Below are positions 11,995-25,163 of a stretch of DNA of 64,000 nucleotides, in pieces. The stretch is from Himantopus leucocephalus. Lineage: Eukaryota; Chordata; Aves; Charadriiformes; Recurvirostridae. Position 1 is the stretch's first letter; the number at the start of each line of letters is the position of its first letter. The notes beneath the pieces were generated by a model. That model was not told the DNA's origin, did no database searches, and saw only the letters and a list, made by a program, of their open reading frames with translations. The stretch lies in the NCBI GenBank assembly GCA_003993805.1, contig RSEF01000001.1, positions 152,870,660-152,934,659 on the forward strand, given 5' to 3'. The position numbers and the translations under genes were made by a program.

Positions 11995-14900
11995 GAGTTA
12001 AACTGCCTGTAACTCCTGTTCCTACCCTTGCTGAATGGTTTGCTTTGGTGGGGGCGGGGGTGGTCCCCTCTCTCTCTTTCCCTCTCTCTCAAAGAGGTTT
12101 CTAAGGGATATGCTGACGATAAAGATTAGTGGCTGCCTGTATTCTGCTGCCAGTGGGTTCAAGTTTCAAACAGCATTGTATTACCTGACCGAAAGACAAT
12201 GGAATTTTAATGACGTGGTGATAGAGGTAGAACTTCCCAGGCACATAAAGGGGAAGTACAGTAGTGTGATGCTATAACCCCTAACTATAAAGATTATGGA
12301 TTGAAAGTGAAAGGCTAACGGTCTAGTTGAAATGTCAGGATTTTTTCTGTTTCCCCCACCTTTCAACCTCTTTTTTTGAGACCTTTACATGAGAGACATT
12401 GTGGTTACCTTCTTTTAAACTGACAGGAATCAGTACTGAGTCCCTGGTGTGTGTTTGGTCCACAGCAAATTATCTTTCTCTTTTGTGTTTGTTCCATTTT
12501 CAACAAGTCTGACTGCGAATAGATTACCATACAAAGGTACTAACCAAATACATGGAAAAGTACTGCCAAGAAATGTTAGCAAGGAATAAACTGATTGATG
12601 GAAAATGTCTTTCCTACTAACTCTGTGTGTTCTGAATGTGAAAATAGTTACAGATTACAAGATGATAAGTGCTGATGTGCTAACACTGGTTAAGCTCGTA
12701 TATTTTCACAATTTCTTAACTGTTTACTTACTCTCTCCCCATTACTGCAATACAGAGACTATTTTTTTCCCTCTTTTGGATACAAGTTGAATTCTTTACA
12801 GATAGAATGAATCAATCTGCCTGAATTGTCAAGTTAAATCAACAATCCTCTACCACACAGGAGTTATGGATAAACCCTTTCTTACACAGTACAAATACCT
12901 GTTTTCAGTATGCTTCTGACATGTCAGTGGAATGATAGCACAACATTTCAGTCACTTACCAGTCCAAACGTTTCACTGCAAAACAATTTCACATAGGGCA
13001 AGCACAGGTTTTTACATAGTGCACAGTATAGGTTTAATCTTTTATGTTTCTTTAGACCGTTTTCCAGGTTAAAAAGGGTCAATCCTGCAAGCAGCGTTAG
13101 ACATGGAGACAGTTTTCCTATCCTGTGAACTCTTTTGAAAAATGGAAGATAGCATTCCCATTTCATACTGTCAGGAAAAAAAAAAAAAGGATGCTTTTCA
13201 CTTTTTAACCAAACAACTAAAACTGTGGGACAGGGCATGAGATGGGTCTCTGACTGTGCACACTGCTTCATTTTTCGCTTGCTCCATGGCTGTGTTTCAG
13301 CCTGTTCCAACTAGCACCCTCCAAGAGCAAACCTGGGTGTGGTTTGGGGATAGATCACGCCAGGAGCTGCTCCAAATAAGAGTTATAAACAAGAACTTCA
13401 ACAAGCTTGGTTCCCTCTGATGCACTCCAACACAATCCCACTCATTCTGTGCTGTCCCATACAGCATCCTTACCCCTTTGCGTGCCATACACCACAGCAT
13501 GCGACACAAATCTTTCATTTTCCTGTCATCAAAACACTCTCCAGCAACTCTCAACATGTCTCTTAAAATAAACATTTTGGCTCCTTAGACCTGAGAAAAT
13601 ACACACAAAAATAATAGTATCTCGGGACCACTGGTTCAGTGGAGACCAGGGTCCAATGCTATGTAGGTGTGCACTTAAAGTCAGCCTACTTTAAATGGGT
13701 CTAATCGTAATTAGGACAGACACAAAACACTCCATGCTCCTAAGCCTTCTTATTTAGCAATTAGAATAAATAAAGCAGCCAGACTGCATCTGCATACCCC
13801 ATAACAGGCAGGACCTGGATGCCTACCCAAGTCCAGGGACTCACATCGAAGAAAGATACCCAGATCACGGGGATGTGGTAGCTCAAAGGTGGATTGCTTA
13901 TTACCTTTCACAGGTGGGTCTCTCCATCTTTCCCACTAGAATTGTTCTATGGCTTTACAAATAACCAAATATTTATTAGATGGAAGAAAAGAAGCCCTAT
14001 GGTTCTGAAGCTTAAATCCCTGTACCAATGTGTACAAAAATGGGACCTGTTACTGGAATAAGGTGGATGGTTTCCTTCTCTCTGATTTTGACCAGAATCC
14101 TAATTTTGATCTGAAAAGCCTTTTGTAAAAACTAACCACAAATGACATGTTTCTGTAAGGAGTTTTCATTTTGTGAGAAAATTCTAGACTAGCTTTATGT
14201 GAGGACCACACACTCACATGGACCAGAGATGATGATGCTTATGAATTGTTGCTTTCAGCTGTAGAATTTAATTATTCTCGTTCTGTACAGCTGGCGTTAT
14301 TGTGTGGTGATGTGTTTGTCTTCTGACACCTTGCGGGGGGAGGATTAAATGAATTTTCTACATTCACGGTGCCAAAGGGACAGTTTGAATAAGAAACGCT
14401 GCAATAAGACCTGCATGACTATGTCCTCTGGCATGAATGATGAATCCAGGTTCTTTAGATCTTGTTTTCTAGCTGCACTTACAAACTGGAAGCATTTCTT
14501 TGAAAATATTATAGGAAAATTACACTGAAGTTAAGCCTATTTTGACAGATGAAAGAAATGAACTAGTTTATATTGGCTGATTTCTAGCCTGTGTTGCTGA
14601 AGCCTTTCCCTTCACTTTTACAGGCCGGCGGGGTCACTAATCCTACTCATTTTCAGTTCGTCAGCCAATAATCACTTACATAGCACTATGTCTTTGGAAA
14701 TGACAGCTGAGACAAGGTCTGATACACAGTCTGCCTTCCACGATGGCTTCCTAAATACCAATCTGAGGTGGCTAAAAGGACCAAAAACTCTATATCTGAT
14801 AATGACACATTCACCAAGCTTGTCATAAAGAAGGTTTGGGGGAAGTTTACAACATTGCTATGTGGGAAATGTCTCTACTTTGATGGCACAATGAAGTTGT

Positions 14901-17900
14901 ATGCAGAACAGTCCCTGCCATTGGACATTAATGAAAGTCAACATTTTTTTTTTGCTTCAAGGCATTTTAATTGTATCACAAGCAGAGGCCATCTGGCTTA
15001 AGAATGAATATTCAGTATCTGTAGCTGAAGCAGAAATACTTTAGAAGGAAATGGTACCTTCCTGGCTTCCAGCTCAGACAGTACCCATCACTAAAACTGA
15101 TGTATTGCACAGTTGGCCAAATTGCAATTTGATGCCCGATGAATGTCTTTTTAGGCTATTATTATCTTATTAATTAGTTATTGTTTACTGGTTTGGACTT
15201 TCTCTTCAAAAAGATCACTTTATGTTAAAAATTCCTGAGGGATAACATATTTCACCGCACTCTGCAGAGGACTATGACAGCTCGTCAGCTTTTATTTACT
15301 GAGAAGTCATAGGGGTAGAAATCAATTTATTTTTTGAGGAACAAACATAATTCCTCTCTTGCGTGTGACAGATGCAACCCTGTTTATTAAAAACGTAGAG
15401 AAAACACTTGCAAAACCAAAATTTAAAGAACAGCTATTGCAGCAGACAGTAACTTTCCTGAGAAAGAATCGAGCTGAGAAAGAGTGAAACCATCGCTTCT
15501 AAAAGGCAGGCATTTGTTTTACAATTTTTATGACTGTCACCGGATCCTTTAGCTTAGCCTATCTTATTTCTATAAGGGTGCCTCTCACTGCAGCTTGTTG
15601 GGAGAAAAAAAAAAAAACAAACAAACCTGATTTGGCTGAGATTTTTCTGAGCTACGTATGAAGACCAGAAGACAATGTTTCACAGCTTTGAGAAACTCAA
15701 GTTGTTAATACTTTGAGTAAATTATATGTACGTATCATGGCCTATTTGCGAGACTGTAGGTTTATTTGCTTAAGTACCTAAATATCTTGAGGCGGCTCTG
15801 AGGCGGATGTTGAGCCGACAGCCTTGTCTGCCACACTGAGACGCCTCAAATTTGAGCAGCCCAGCGAGAGTGGGGGCCAAGCTGCAATTCCTAGGAGGCA
15901 TTTGACTTGAATGCAACTGGGAGCAGTGTCGGTGGAAATGCATTTAAAGGTAGTGGAGGCTCTGCCACAATATGTTGGAATTAAATCAAACAAGATGTTG
16001 ACTTTCTCCTGAGGGAATGTGATGTGATAAATCCATGATGCATTTCCTCACCAGAGCTATCTGGGCTGTGTTGGCTCTCATGAGGGCCAGGTTGCAGTGG
16101 GTGAAGCAATTTCCTGCACGCATTTAGAAACCACTTCGGAATACTTCAGGGTGATAAAAGTTAGTTGAGCCAATATGATTAGAGAGCTATCACCTCATTT
16201 TCACTGCATTACTGCCATAATCCTAGAAAGAAGATTCATATACATGCACTCAGGAACAAAATTCCAGGGGAGAAGAAATCCATAATACCAACTATCAGCT
16301 AATATTATCAGAAACTGAATTTTCTTGTACTTGCTTTCTTACTTCTCTCAGGGGAAATTTACCCTAGTGCACAAGACCAACACAAGACCCACCCAGGCCT
16401 GAATGCTGGACACTACGGCACTCGGTACAGTGCTACTGAAATTGCCAGGCAGGCTTTCAGCACGACCTTGCCGTAGAGCTAAACACTGCCTTGTGATGCA
16501 GTTCTGCCAGAGCTGAACGGGGCGTACCTATGTGATGAAGCACTCCTGAATGTGAGAAAGGAAGGCAAAGTCAATTCAAAACACATAAACATATCTTAAG
16601 CAAAGAGTAGAAGTCAGAGCTGTAACTCAGAAGTCTCAGGGAAGACGGGAAGAGTGATAGTAAGAGTTGCCCTCTCCTTTGGTTTATAGGAAAAACACAT
16701 TGAGTGTTATACAAAAACGTGTAAATCTCAATGTCAATAACTGAAGCATTCAGTTATCCAAACCTGAAGTAACTCTGATTCAATAAGCCACTGATGCATT
16801 TGCTTTTCAGGCAGCACACACATTGCACTTCCATGCAAGTCAGTATGTCTGTCCATCACCCGTTGCAAGGCAGAATCCCTTTAGAGCAGTATCTCATCCA
16901 AAGCATAGGAACTGACCAGGAACTATCAGCGACATTACTGAGCTGTAAGTATGAGACTCCTTCCTGTGATAAATCCAAACTCATTTTATATGTGTTCAGT
17001 GACATCCCATTCAGTGTCTAAGCATGGTCAGTATAATACAAAAATGTCTCCCTGGGCACAGCAATAAAACTGAATTCTCACCCTCAGACACAGAAATTTT
17101 GTCAGAATTTTGTGTCTCTAGAGGAAACACTGAGCACAACCTAAGCATCTACATGAAACTGTTATGTTAGCAAGGTGAAGTAAGTCCAATGAAAAAACAC
17201 GACGACCCGAGACTGATATTTAAAATGGCAATCACAAGAGGCAAAACAAGTTTAATATATACATTCTGGCAAAGCTGCATTCTGCTTCTTTAAGAATGCA
17301 TTACATATTATGAGCATTTCTATTACAATTTTATTGCAATATTCAAGGTGTACTCAGAAGATACTATTAATTTTTTTAAATATGGGTTTATTTGTTTGCA
17401 TCTTATTTTACAGCCACTCTTCCAGCCTCCAGTTTCATTTCTAAAATTAAAGCTAGTGATATTTCCATATCAAAGTTGAAAATTAATTTGCTTTGTGGGA
17501 CATACCCCTTGATCTAAAATACTTCATTTTAATTAGGACATTTAATTTTCTCTAATGGAATCAGGTTCCATTCACTTAATCCAAAACTACTTTCTGAAAG
17601 AGCAGTACGTTTTCTCAGCACAAGTCTTCCTAAGGCTGGTCCACATGAGGAGATTGCACCTACGCAGCTAAACTGATTTCAGATTGATCTACTTACACCA
17701 CTACAAAACATTACTGAAGTTAACCCTAACTGGGTCTGCCCCACTTCTGGATCGGTTTTATCAAACAGCTTTAAGTTTCCTAATGCAGACCAGGAACAAA
17801 TGATAGAAAATCTGGAATCATTACAATTATGTGTAAGGATGAAAAAGCTAAATGAAAATTGTCCCACCTCCCAGAGCACAAGTGTCTGGACCTGCCCAGC

Positions 17901-18382
17901 CTGGAGTATGGCCACTTCCCGCCACTGTTTTTGTACAGCCTCCTTCTTCCCTCTGCCCTCTTCTCTATAACGTGTTGCATACAAATAGACCGTGCCACAT
18001 CATGTCTGCTTCTCACTAAGAGGACGCACAAGACATTTCTGAGGAACACTTTGCATATCCTGGCTTCGTGTTAGGATTATTGTTCTGCTCCCATGCATGC
18101 GCAAAGGCACAAGGGTAGATCAGGGCAGAGATAATCAGCGCATGGGCACAGACAGTGAAAGGCATTCCCTTCCCTTATTGTGAGAGCTCCCTCCCTCCAT
18201 TTAAAATAAGTGTTTGTTCTGGAGAAGGCCTGTCTTTATCAATTTTGTACATCTCATCAGCACAGAGAAATGCAATAAATACCATACATTGCGATAAACT
18301 CCCAAACACCTTCAGCTCCATGCTGACTACGGTTCTCACAATGCAGGGACACGGCAACAAAATGATTTAAAAAACTGCATAC

Positions 18383-18590
18383 CTTGAAAAATAGCCAGGC
18401 TGTCATCCATTTGGCCACTTTTATAACCCAAAAGACATGTTTGTAGAGCTCAGTATTCACTACTCCTGGGTCTACTACATTAGCAGTCACATGGCTTCCA
18501 TTTGCAGTCAGAAGATGCTGTAGTCGATAGGTAAATAACACAAGGGCAAGTTTGCTTTGGGCATAGGCTCCATGGGGTGAATACGAACAT
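18383..18590 (-). CDS. DHRSX: DHRSX coding exon with the YxxxK catalytic pair (fifth in human numbering, probably)
   Basis: This internal coding exon of the SDR enzyme DHRSX has 208 bp: one base completing a split codon, then 69 codons. It starts after a pyrimidine-rich acceptor ending in tatacag and ends in phase 0 at an AAG codon followed by the donor GTATGC. The peptide reads CSYSPHGAYAQSKLALVLFT at its start. The Tyr and Lys of YAQSK are the SDR YxxxK active-site pair. VVDPGVVNT further on is the PG motif that closes the cofactor pocket, and the exon ends in WLFFK. The order and spacing match vertebrate DHRSX as I remember it. The known role is oxidation of polyprenol and reduction of dolichal in dolichol synthesis, which supports N-glycosylation; a role in autophagy has also been reported. 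No stop or frameshift is present. The next exon, expected to begin near TPDEGAW, was not found to the left. Confidence 0.93.
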
Positions 18591-21578
18591 CTGTATACAG
18601 GAGAGAAAAAGAGAGGGACATGCACATAAAAGTAATCAGAAGGAAAACAGAATTGCACAAACATCAAACGTACTACATTTTGCAATATCCAGCAAACAAA
18701 CAGCTATACATTGAGTCGGCACAAGAAACAGCTTATCACTGGCAGGCGCATTGTTTCCTGAAGTTCTGGTGATTATTCCATGAGACGCCAAGTCTGGTTT
18801 ATGGCAGGAAAAAAACGTAAAATGAAATTACACGGTACCTGCCAGAATCGCTCTGTTAAACTATATGAACTAGAAATGCTGAGGCACCAATCCCCAGGAT
18901 ATCATCACCTAGAGGCCCTCAAACTACTCTCCCCTTCCTCACCATCATCTTCCCACACGTACATACCCTGTCCCCACCCAGTAAATCTGTGCCTGATCAT
19001 ACTACTCCTGGTTATTATTATTTGTATTGCAGCAGGACCTACTAATTTCTGATGAAGGCTTCTGTGTTGGGCACAGTACAGATGAGTAATCATTGCACCT
19101 GCCCCAGTGACACACCAGATTACGCACAGCTAAGGAGATGGATAAAAAGATGGGGCAAGGAGAGCAGCTGCAAGTGCAACCACAGTTATGCCATATACTG
19201 CCTTTAGAGCAAAGATGGCTGGCTGGGTCTGTGCCAAACAGGAGGTGCGACGAAGGCACACAAATACTGGGAGTTACGGCAAAACGTTACCTGTTGAGAC
19301 TCCTCTGCACCTCTCTCATCTGGATGCTGAATCTGCCTTTCTTTCAAGTCAAACTTTCTAGGAACTGCTGATTAGTTGGTTTCACTGCATGTAGGCAACA
19401 GTATTTTTTTTTAAATAAGCAGGCTAGTTCCAGGCAAATTAGCGGGTATGTCACTTAGAATGCTCCTCCTGACTGGGGCCTCAGCATCACTTCCACAAAT
19501 TCCTATGCCATGACAATTCACTCTTTTAATTACTACAGCCTCTCATCTAACCTTTTTTTGTGCTTAGCAGAACCAAAGGTAATTCCTGCCATTACAGACA
19601 GCTCACTGGCAAAGCAGGCGGGAGCTTAAAGCAACGGGCTCCTGGGTGCAGCAAAACAACTTTGGTCCCCATCCCCTTTGCCTCTGCCAGAGCCAGGGGA
19701 AGTGGCGCTGCTCGCTGCTGCTGCCGCCGCCGATGTGGAGCCAGGGGTTAGGGCCCATGGGGCACCAGCTGCTGCTGGTGGTGGGAGGTAGAGGGGCACC
19801 CACCAAGGAGCAGATCTCTCTTTCCCAGCTCCCTCCTTCCCTCTAGCTGTTGTCCTGCCACTCTGACAGATGCACCTACAGCTCCATCCTCTACACCTTC
19901 ACCCTTAGTACAGCAAACAGCCGGGCTGGGGATGTTCCTGCTCTGCTGAAAAGCCTGCCTTCGGCTTTCTGTAGTTGCTACTATGTGCAAGGTTTTTATT
20001 TTGAATGAATAGCAAATATGTCTTGGAGTTCTTTCTGTTATCTCATTCTCGTTGAATACTTTATTTATAATATCCTGTACACTTCACCACAGAAAGCCCT
20101 GGATGCTAGCAAACAGACTCTCTGCAGAGGTATAAGGCTATTGAAGCAATTTAACTGTTCATGTTATCTGAACAGACACAGAAAGTTGGAGACACAATGG
20201 TAAATCGTACAGCTCAGCTACAGGAAGTAAAAGACAGCAACACTGAATCTCCAGTGCATCTCTTTTTCTTCTTCTTCTTATTTCTCCCTGCTCTATTCTT
20301 GTTCAAGCAAATCACAAACGAACAGGCTACAAAAGCATTATATAAATTGAGAGAGAATAAAAAAGGACAGCTGATCATAAACAGACCTTGCACCAACCAG
20401 TGGCCTGAGCTGTAACATGTTGGATAACGTAGCTCCATCATCATAAAGATATCACCTGCGCCTCAGGGTAAAATGGGCTATTTTAAGAATAAAGAACAAT
20501 CACTGCATGAATATAAAAGTGACTTGGCATTAGTCAGGAAATTGCAGTTACATTTTAAATTCAGTAACGTCCGTGCTCTGATCTGAGACACTCAAAATGT
20601 CACCTTATGCTTCATGCATATTTCAATCCTTTTAACTTGAAGGACCAGATCCTCAGCCGCTACGAGCTTCCCTTGCGCAGCCGTGTGGGGCAGAGCTCAC
20701 ACCACCCATGGGAAGAAGCACTCATCCGAAGCCGCCTCTGGCAGCCAGCTGGCAGCCAACCCTGGCACTTCTCCATCAGTGCCACCATTCCCCCACTGGT
20801 GGGGAACGCAAGCTGCGGCACGAGACAAGCTTCCCGAGTTGAATTAGAGTGATCTTTTCTGGCAAGCAGGTCTCAGGGAAGCAGGGACTACTCTGACTTG
20901 TTCTGCCTGGGTCTGGCCTTCAGTAACCTTCAGATGCGAGGCAGGAGGACGGTGAACGCTCCCCATGACTTCCCATTCCCACATTTTGTGCGAGTGCTGT
21001 TTTGACTTACCTTGTGGCAATGAAGCGTGAACTACAAGGGCTGGATCCTCAAAAGCCTTGTACTTTGCATAGATATCTATGTCAGAGAAACACGAGTGCT
21101 GAGAAGATATAAAAAGCTATCCAATCAGCAAGGAAGCCTTTTATATCACAGTGCAGAGATGCAAATGATTTGCAAGGCAGCAGGGAATCAGGCTTCAATA
21201 ACATACTATAGATATGAAGGATATAAAATTGGATACACAGAGCAGACACTTTTGGCAGAACCCCTGCAATGATTACCTGCCCTCTTCCCATTTTGTCTTT
21301 GTGTGCTTTTTGCTTTCCAGGAATCTGATATCAATGGACTACATAAAACACAGGAATAACCTGTGACATAAAACTCACAAGGATTTTCATTGAGCAACTG
21401 TTTTGTTTGTGAGACCCCGACTTATTAGAATCATGTTGTTTAAATGCCATGTTGGAAAAAAAATCAACACTGCTTACTTGATTTCATTATATCCAGTCTT
21501 GACTTTATGCATTAGAAAAATAGGAGCATGTATGCTCCTGTGCCTGTACCACGATTGCATCTCCCATGCACATGCACG

Positions 21579-21832
21579 TAGAATCACAGGATGGTTTGGG
21601 TTGGAAGAGACCTTTAAAGATCATCCAGTCCAACCCCCCTGCCATGGGCAAAGATATCTTCCACTAGACCAAGTTGCTCAAAGCCCCATCCAACCCGGCC
21701 TTGAACACTTCCATGGATGGGGCCTCCACAACTTCTTCGGGCAACCTGTTCTACTGTCTCACCACCCTCATCGTTAAAAATGTCTTACTTATGTCCAATC
21801 TAAGTCTACCCTCTTTCAGTTTGAAACCATAC
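21579..21832 (-). mobile_element. CR1 LINE 3' fragment, older and shorter
   Basis: The plus strand starts tagaatcacaggatggtttg and continues with the CR1 3' UTR signatures ggttggaagagacc, tgccatgggcaaaga, gttgctcaaagccccatcc and tctcaccaccctcat, losing similarity near the gtttgaaaccat block. It is on the minus strand, 5'-truncated, and shows more substitutions from the canonical motifs than the copy at 11.5 kb, so it is probably an older or different subfamily. The right boundary is approximate. Confidence 0.93.
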
Positions 21833-24800
21833 AATGTACTCTTCTTACACAGGGAATTATCTGGCTTTAAAGCCTATGCATTTAAATCTAGCTTCTCTTG
21901 GCGCTGTATGCTCTGTATACACATTTTCTACACTGAATGAAAGTATAATTGTATACTAAATAAAATAATATTGAGATTATGCATTTTCACATTGCTTTCA
22001 TTTTCTGAAGGCTCTAAAAGCTTTCTAAAATGAAAGTGCATACAAGAGGCCAACCAGCCCGAAGCAGAACACAGCTTACCAGCAAACTGTGCTGGCACAC
22101 CAGTGCATGCAAGGTGCCTGTGACACTTGGACCCCTGAGAACACAGGGTATCGATGCTTCACAGCAAGACAGGCAGACTCTCAAGCAGAAAAACTACCTC
22201 CTAACTAGGTGGCCAGCCAGGCAAAAGACTCGTAGCTCCCAGCTCCCAGTGGCACGCTGGCCAGTCGGCTAGAGAGCTGGGAGGTACTGGTGTTGGACTG
22301 CCCAGGGATTCATCCTAAAAAATACTGCCCATCAGGCTCGAGCTATGCCAGACAGCACGTGCTGTGGTATGGCAAGACTGTGCATGATCAGCAGCTAGAA
22401 AAAGCAGAGCAAGGACCTGGTGGGAAGAAGTCCAGTGGGAAGGAGTGATGTGCCTGGCATCGGTAGCTTGGAGAAGTTCATGCTCACCCACTCATTTCAG
22501 TGGGGCTCTCTGTGGACCACTGTTCCTACCACGGAAAACAGTCTCCTCTGGGGGATGCCCCTCCATAGCATTTTGCCAAGTCGGTGCTGATAAAATAGGG
22601 CAACGCACAGATCACTAAATGGAAACTACAGGAGGAATTAAGGCTGACAGAAATTAATTAGCTGCTTTGAAATCTGGCCAAGAGAGCAGCAACATACAAG
22701 ACCTTATCCTTCTTTTTAAAAGAATGTTTTACTGATTCTATACTGATGAATAAAGGATCAGGATAAGGCATGCTATGCATTTTCTGTTCAATTAATTTTT
22801 AGCAGAAATTCTTATTTTTGGCTTAAGATTTTTTGCAACATAGACTGGCAAGTTTGAATTGTCATTACAAAAATTAGGGTAAGAAGAGGAAGGGATAGTT
22901 TTGTATTTTTGCCAAAACAAAATAAGTAAGTATTCAATTCTGGAGTGACTGAGTACCTTATGGTTTGCTGATTTTTTTTTAAATTTTATTAATATTTTTT
23001 TCTTTTACACCAGAAGCTTATTTTACCACTTATCTCCATGGTGCTGTCTCAAGCAGCAGTTTCCCTAGCAGGCTAGGGCAATGTATTTGTAAAAAGTAAT
23101 GAGAAGCCAAATTTCAAACCAGAGCCTGCAGTGGCTAATTATGTGTTTAAATATGGACTCAGCTGCTATCCAAGTTTGAAAACTGGGTCCATGTTTAGCA
23201 CCTACCTTGGCAGCCAGTACTCTAGTTTCTTTTCTGTCTAGCTTTAGTCGATCTGCGTTCAGTAGAGGTCTCCCATTTATGTCCAGTGAGACCATGTTCA
23301 GTGAAGAGCAGCTCAAGGTACCCACTGGGTAATAGGGGAAACAAAATTGCTGCTCGGCACAGACCACTTCCTCCACACCTCCGGCGCACAGGCTCTCGCG
23401 CTGCTCTTGGCTTTTTCTTTTCCATTAACAGTTGCTTTTGCATTATGTGCACATGCAGAGGAAGCGGATACACCCTGACTGAAAGAAGGGTGCAGTGACA
23501 GGACCCTTTCACTTCCCCACCACATCTTTCTTCAACAGAAGGTTCAGAGGACCTGTGACCGTACTGACTGATACACCGCTACATTTAAACTGGCCAGTGC
23601 TAGCACTGAAGTTTTCCTGATGTGGCCCTCTTTCACACTGCACTTGCCTTGCGCGTGTCATCCTCCCCTCACCCATCACCATGCTCCCCAATTTCCAGTG
23701 TGTTAATTTGCCTGGAGCGCAGAGTGCGCCAAGATCAAACTGCAGAACAACACGATTGCTATGTGCTCCATTAAAAAGCAAGTGATGCAAAACGTGGGTG
23801 ACATACTGGGGTTTTTAATGAAAGGCCACACAAAATTTCAATATATGCCTTAGGATGAATCAGTGAATTAAGCAAAACACAGACTTGCTGTATTAAAATG
23901 ACTAAAGTTTCCTAATGATGTATGTATTAATCTTGTAATACATCATCACCATTGCTTAGTCAAGAATATAAAAGACTATTATTAAACACTCATGAAGCTT
24001 TCACAGTCTTAAATTTTCTTTCCCCAGGGAATGCAGCGCAAGATTTTTCAAGATTTTGATATATTTTGCAGTATATTTTGAAGCAGCTACAGAAATATAT
24101 TGCAGAATATAGGTATATCCTTTCTGGTTATCATAAGCAGTTTCTCTCTCTCTTTCTATAATAAACCAAAGCCTGAGTCCTAAATGTTGCTTATTTGATT
24201 TAAGCAGACTTCCTGACAGTACTACATATATTTATCCCATGAACACATTTGCTGAGTCTCATCAGTTGTGATTTTTCCCTCAGTACAAAAAAAACCCCCA
24301 CAACAAAACAAAAAAAAACCCAAACCCCACAAATGGAAAATAAAAGGATGGAGAAAAGACAGAGTTGGAGAAATTCGAATATGTGTATTACCACTGAAAA
24401 CTGCCAGTTGAAAGAAACAAGCATATGCATTCATAAAACAAAACTAAAATCTAAAGTTTCAATGCATCTACTCATTCAGATTTTGTTGCAGTTTTGTAGA
24501 GTAGCTGTCCTGTTACCAACTATTATTATAGGCTACTGTATAGTCACACCTCTCATACACATGCCTGGGTACTTTGGGTGTTCACTGAATAACTACACTT
24601 CTTCATGCACATTTCCTTCATATACTTGACATGCAACCTTAAAAAACAAATTATAAACATATACATATAACAGTCAAGGTGGCTGTAGCATACCTCATGT
24701 ATTTGAACTTGAATACACTGGTAGCTGTAATTTGAGTGAATAAGGACTCGTGTATTAGGGATTCCTGAAGTGCCCTCATGACCCTGTGATGCACGTGTTG

Positions 24801-25145
24801 GACAGGAAGGCTACAAGGGTGACAAATTACACTAGTGCTTCTATGCAAGCTGAAAAGCAAACCCTTCAGGTCCTAGCTGGTGGCACCAGGATTACTTAAG
24901 CAGCCAGAGGCCAGCGGCCCTTTCAGAGCAGCCCACCTTGCCCATTCCAACCCATGGACAAAGACCGACCACGTCTCAGAGCTTCCCCCCTCCCTGCCGT
25001 GAGCCCCTCGGTCCCATGTGCTGCTCACACACAGCTCTGGCCAAAACTGGTCTTTCTCTGAAATCTTTCAACAGTGGTAAAATAGCATTTTTCTTCTTAA
25101 AATTAGACGATAAGCATATGGGTAGAAGCTCAGAGCTGGGAGATG

Positions 25146-25163
25146 CTCTCTCTCTCTCTCTCT
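25146..25163. repeat. (CT)9 microsatellite
   Basis: Eighteen bases of uninterrupted CT dinucleotides. Likely length-polymorphic. Confidence 0.95.

Larger units (their letters stand above)
1..18382 (-). other. DHRSX: Intron of DHRSX downstream of the YxxxK exon (incomplete, runs off the left edge)
   Basis: The exon at 18383-18590 ends at a donor, so this sequence is transcribed intron at least until the next exon. I searched it on the minus strand for the expected C-terminal peptide (EGAW..IYAA, GGHYL, TYNQKL) and found none, so the intron probably continues past position 1. The content is mostly AT-rich unique sequence. Exceptions are the CpG-retaining segment near 1.1-1.5 kb, duplicated junctions at 9.0-9.3 kb, an inverted repeat at 10.2 kb, a GT-rich patch near 10.83-10.86 kb, a CR1 fragment at 11.5 kb and a 100-N gap. 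Open frames here are short and resemble nothing I recognise. Confidence 0.7.

Noticed and set aside
1..18382. Search for the C-terminal DHRSX exon(s)
   Set aside because: No minus-strand match to EGAW..IYAA, GGHYL or TYNQKL patterns; near hits such as the complement around 1745 do not extend. Probably left of the window.
23914..23945. Short inverted repeat tgatgtat/atacatca
   Set aside because: Eight-bp arms in AT-rich sequence are expected by chance in 64 kb.
24288..24330. A-rich stretch with CCCC interruptions that looks like a poly(A) tail of a retrocopy
   Set aside because: No recognisable coding sequence or target-site duplication upstream; a simple A-rich repeat is sufficient.
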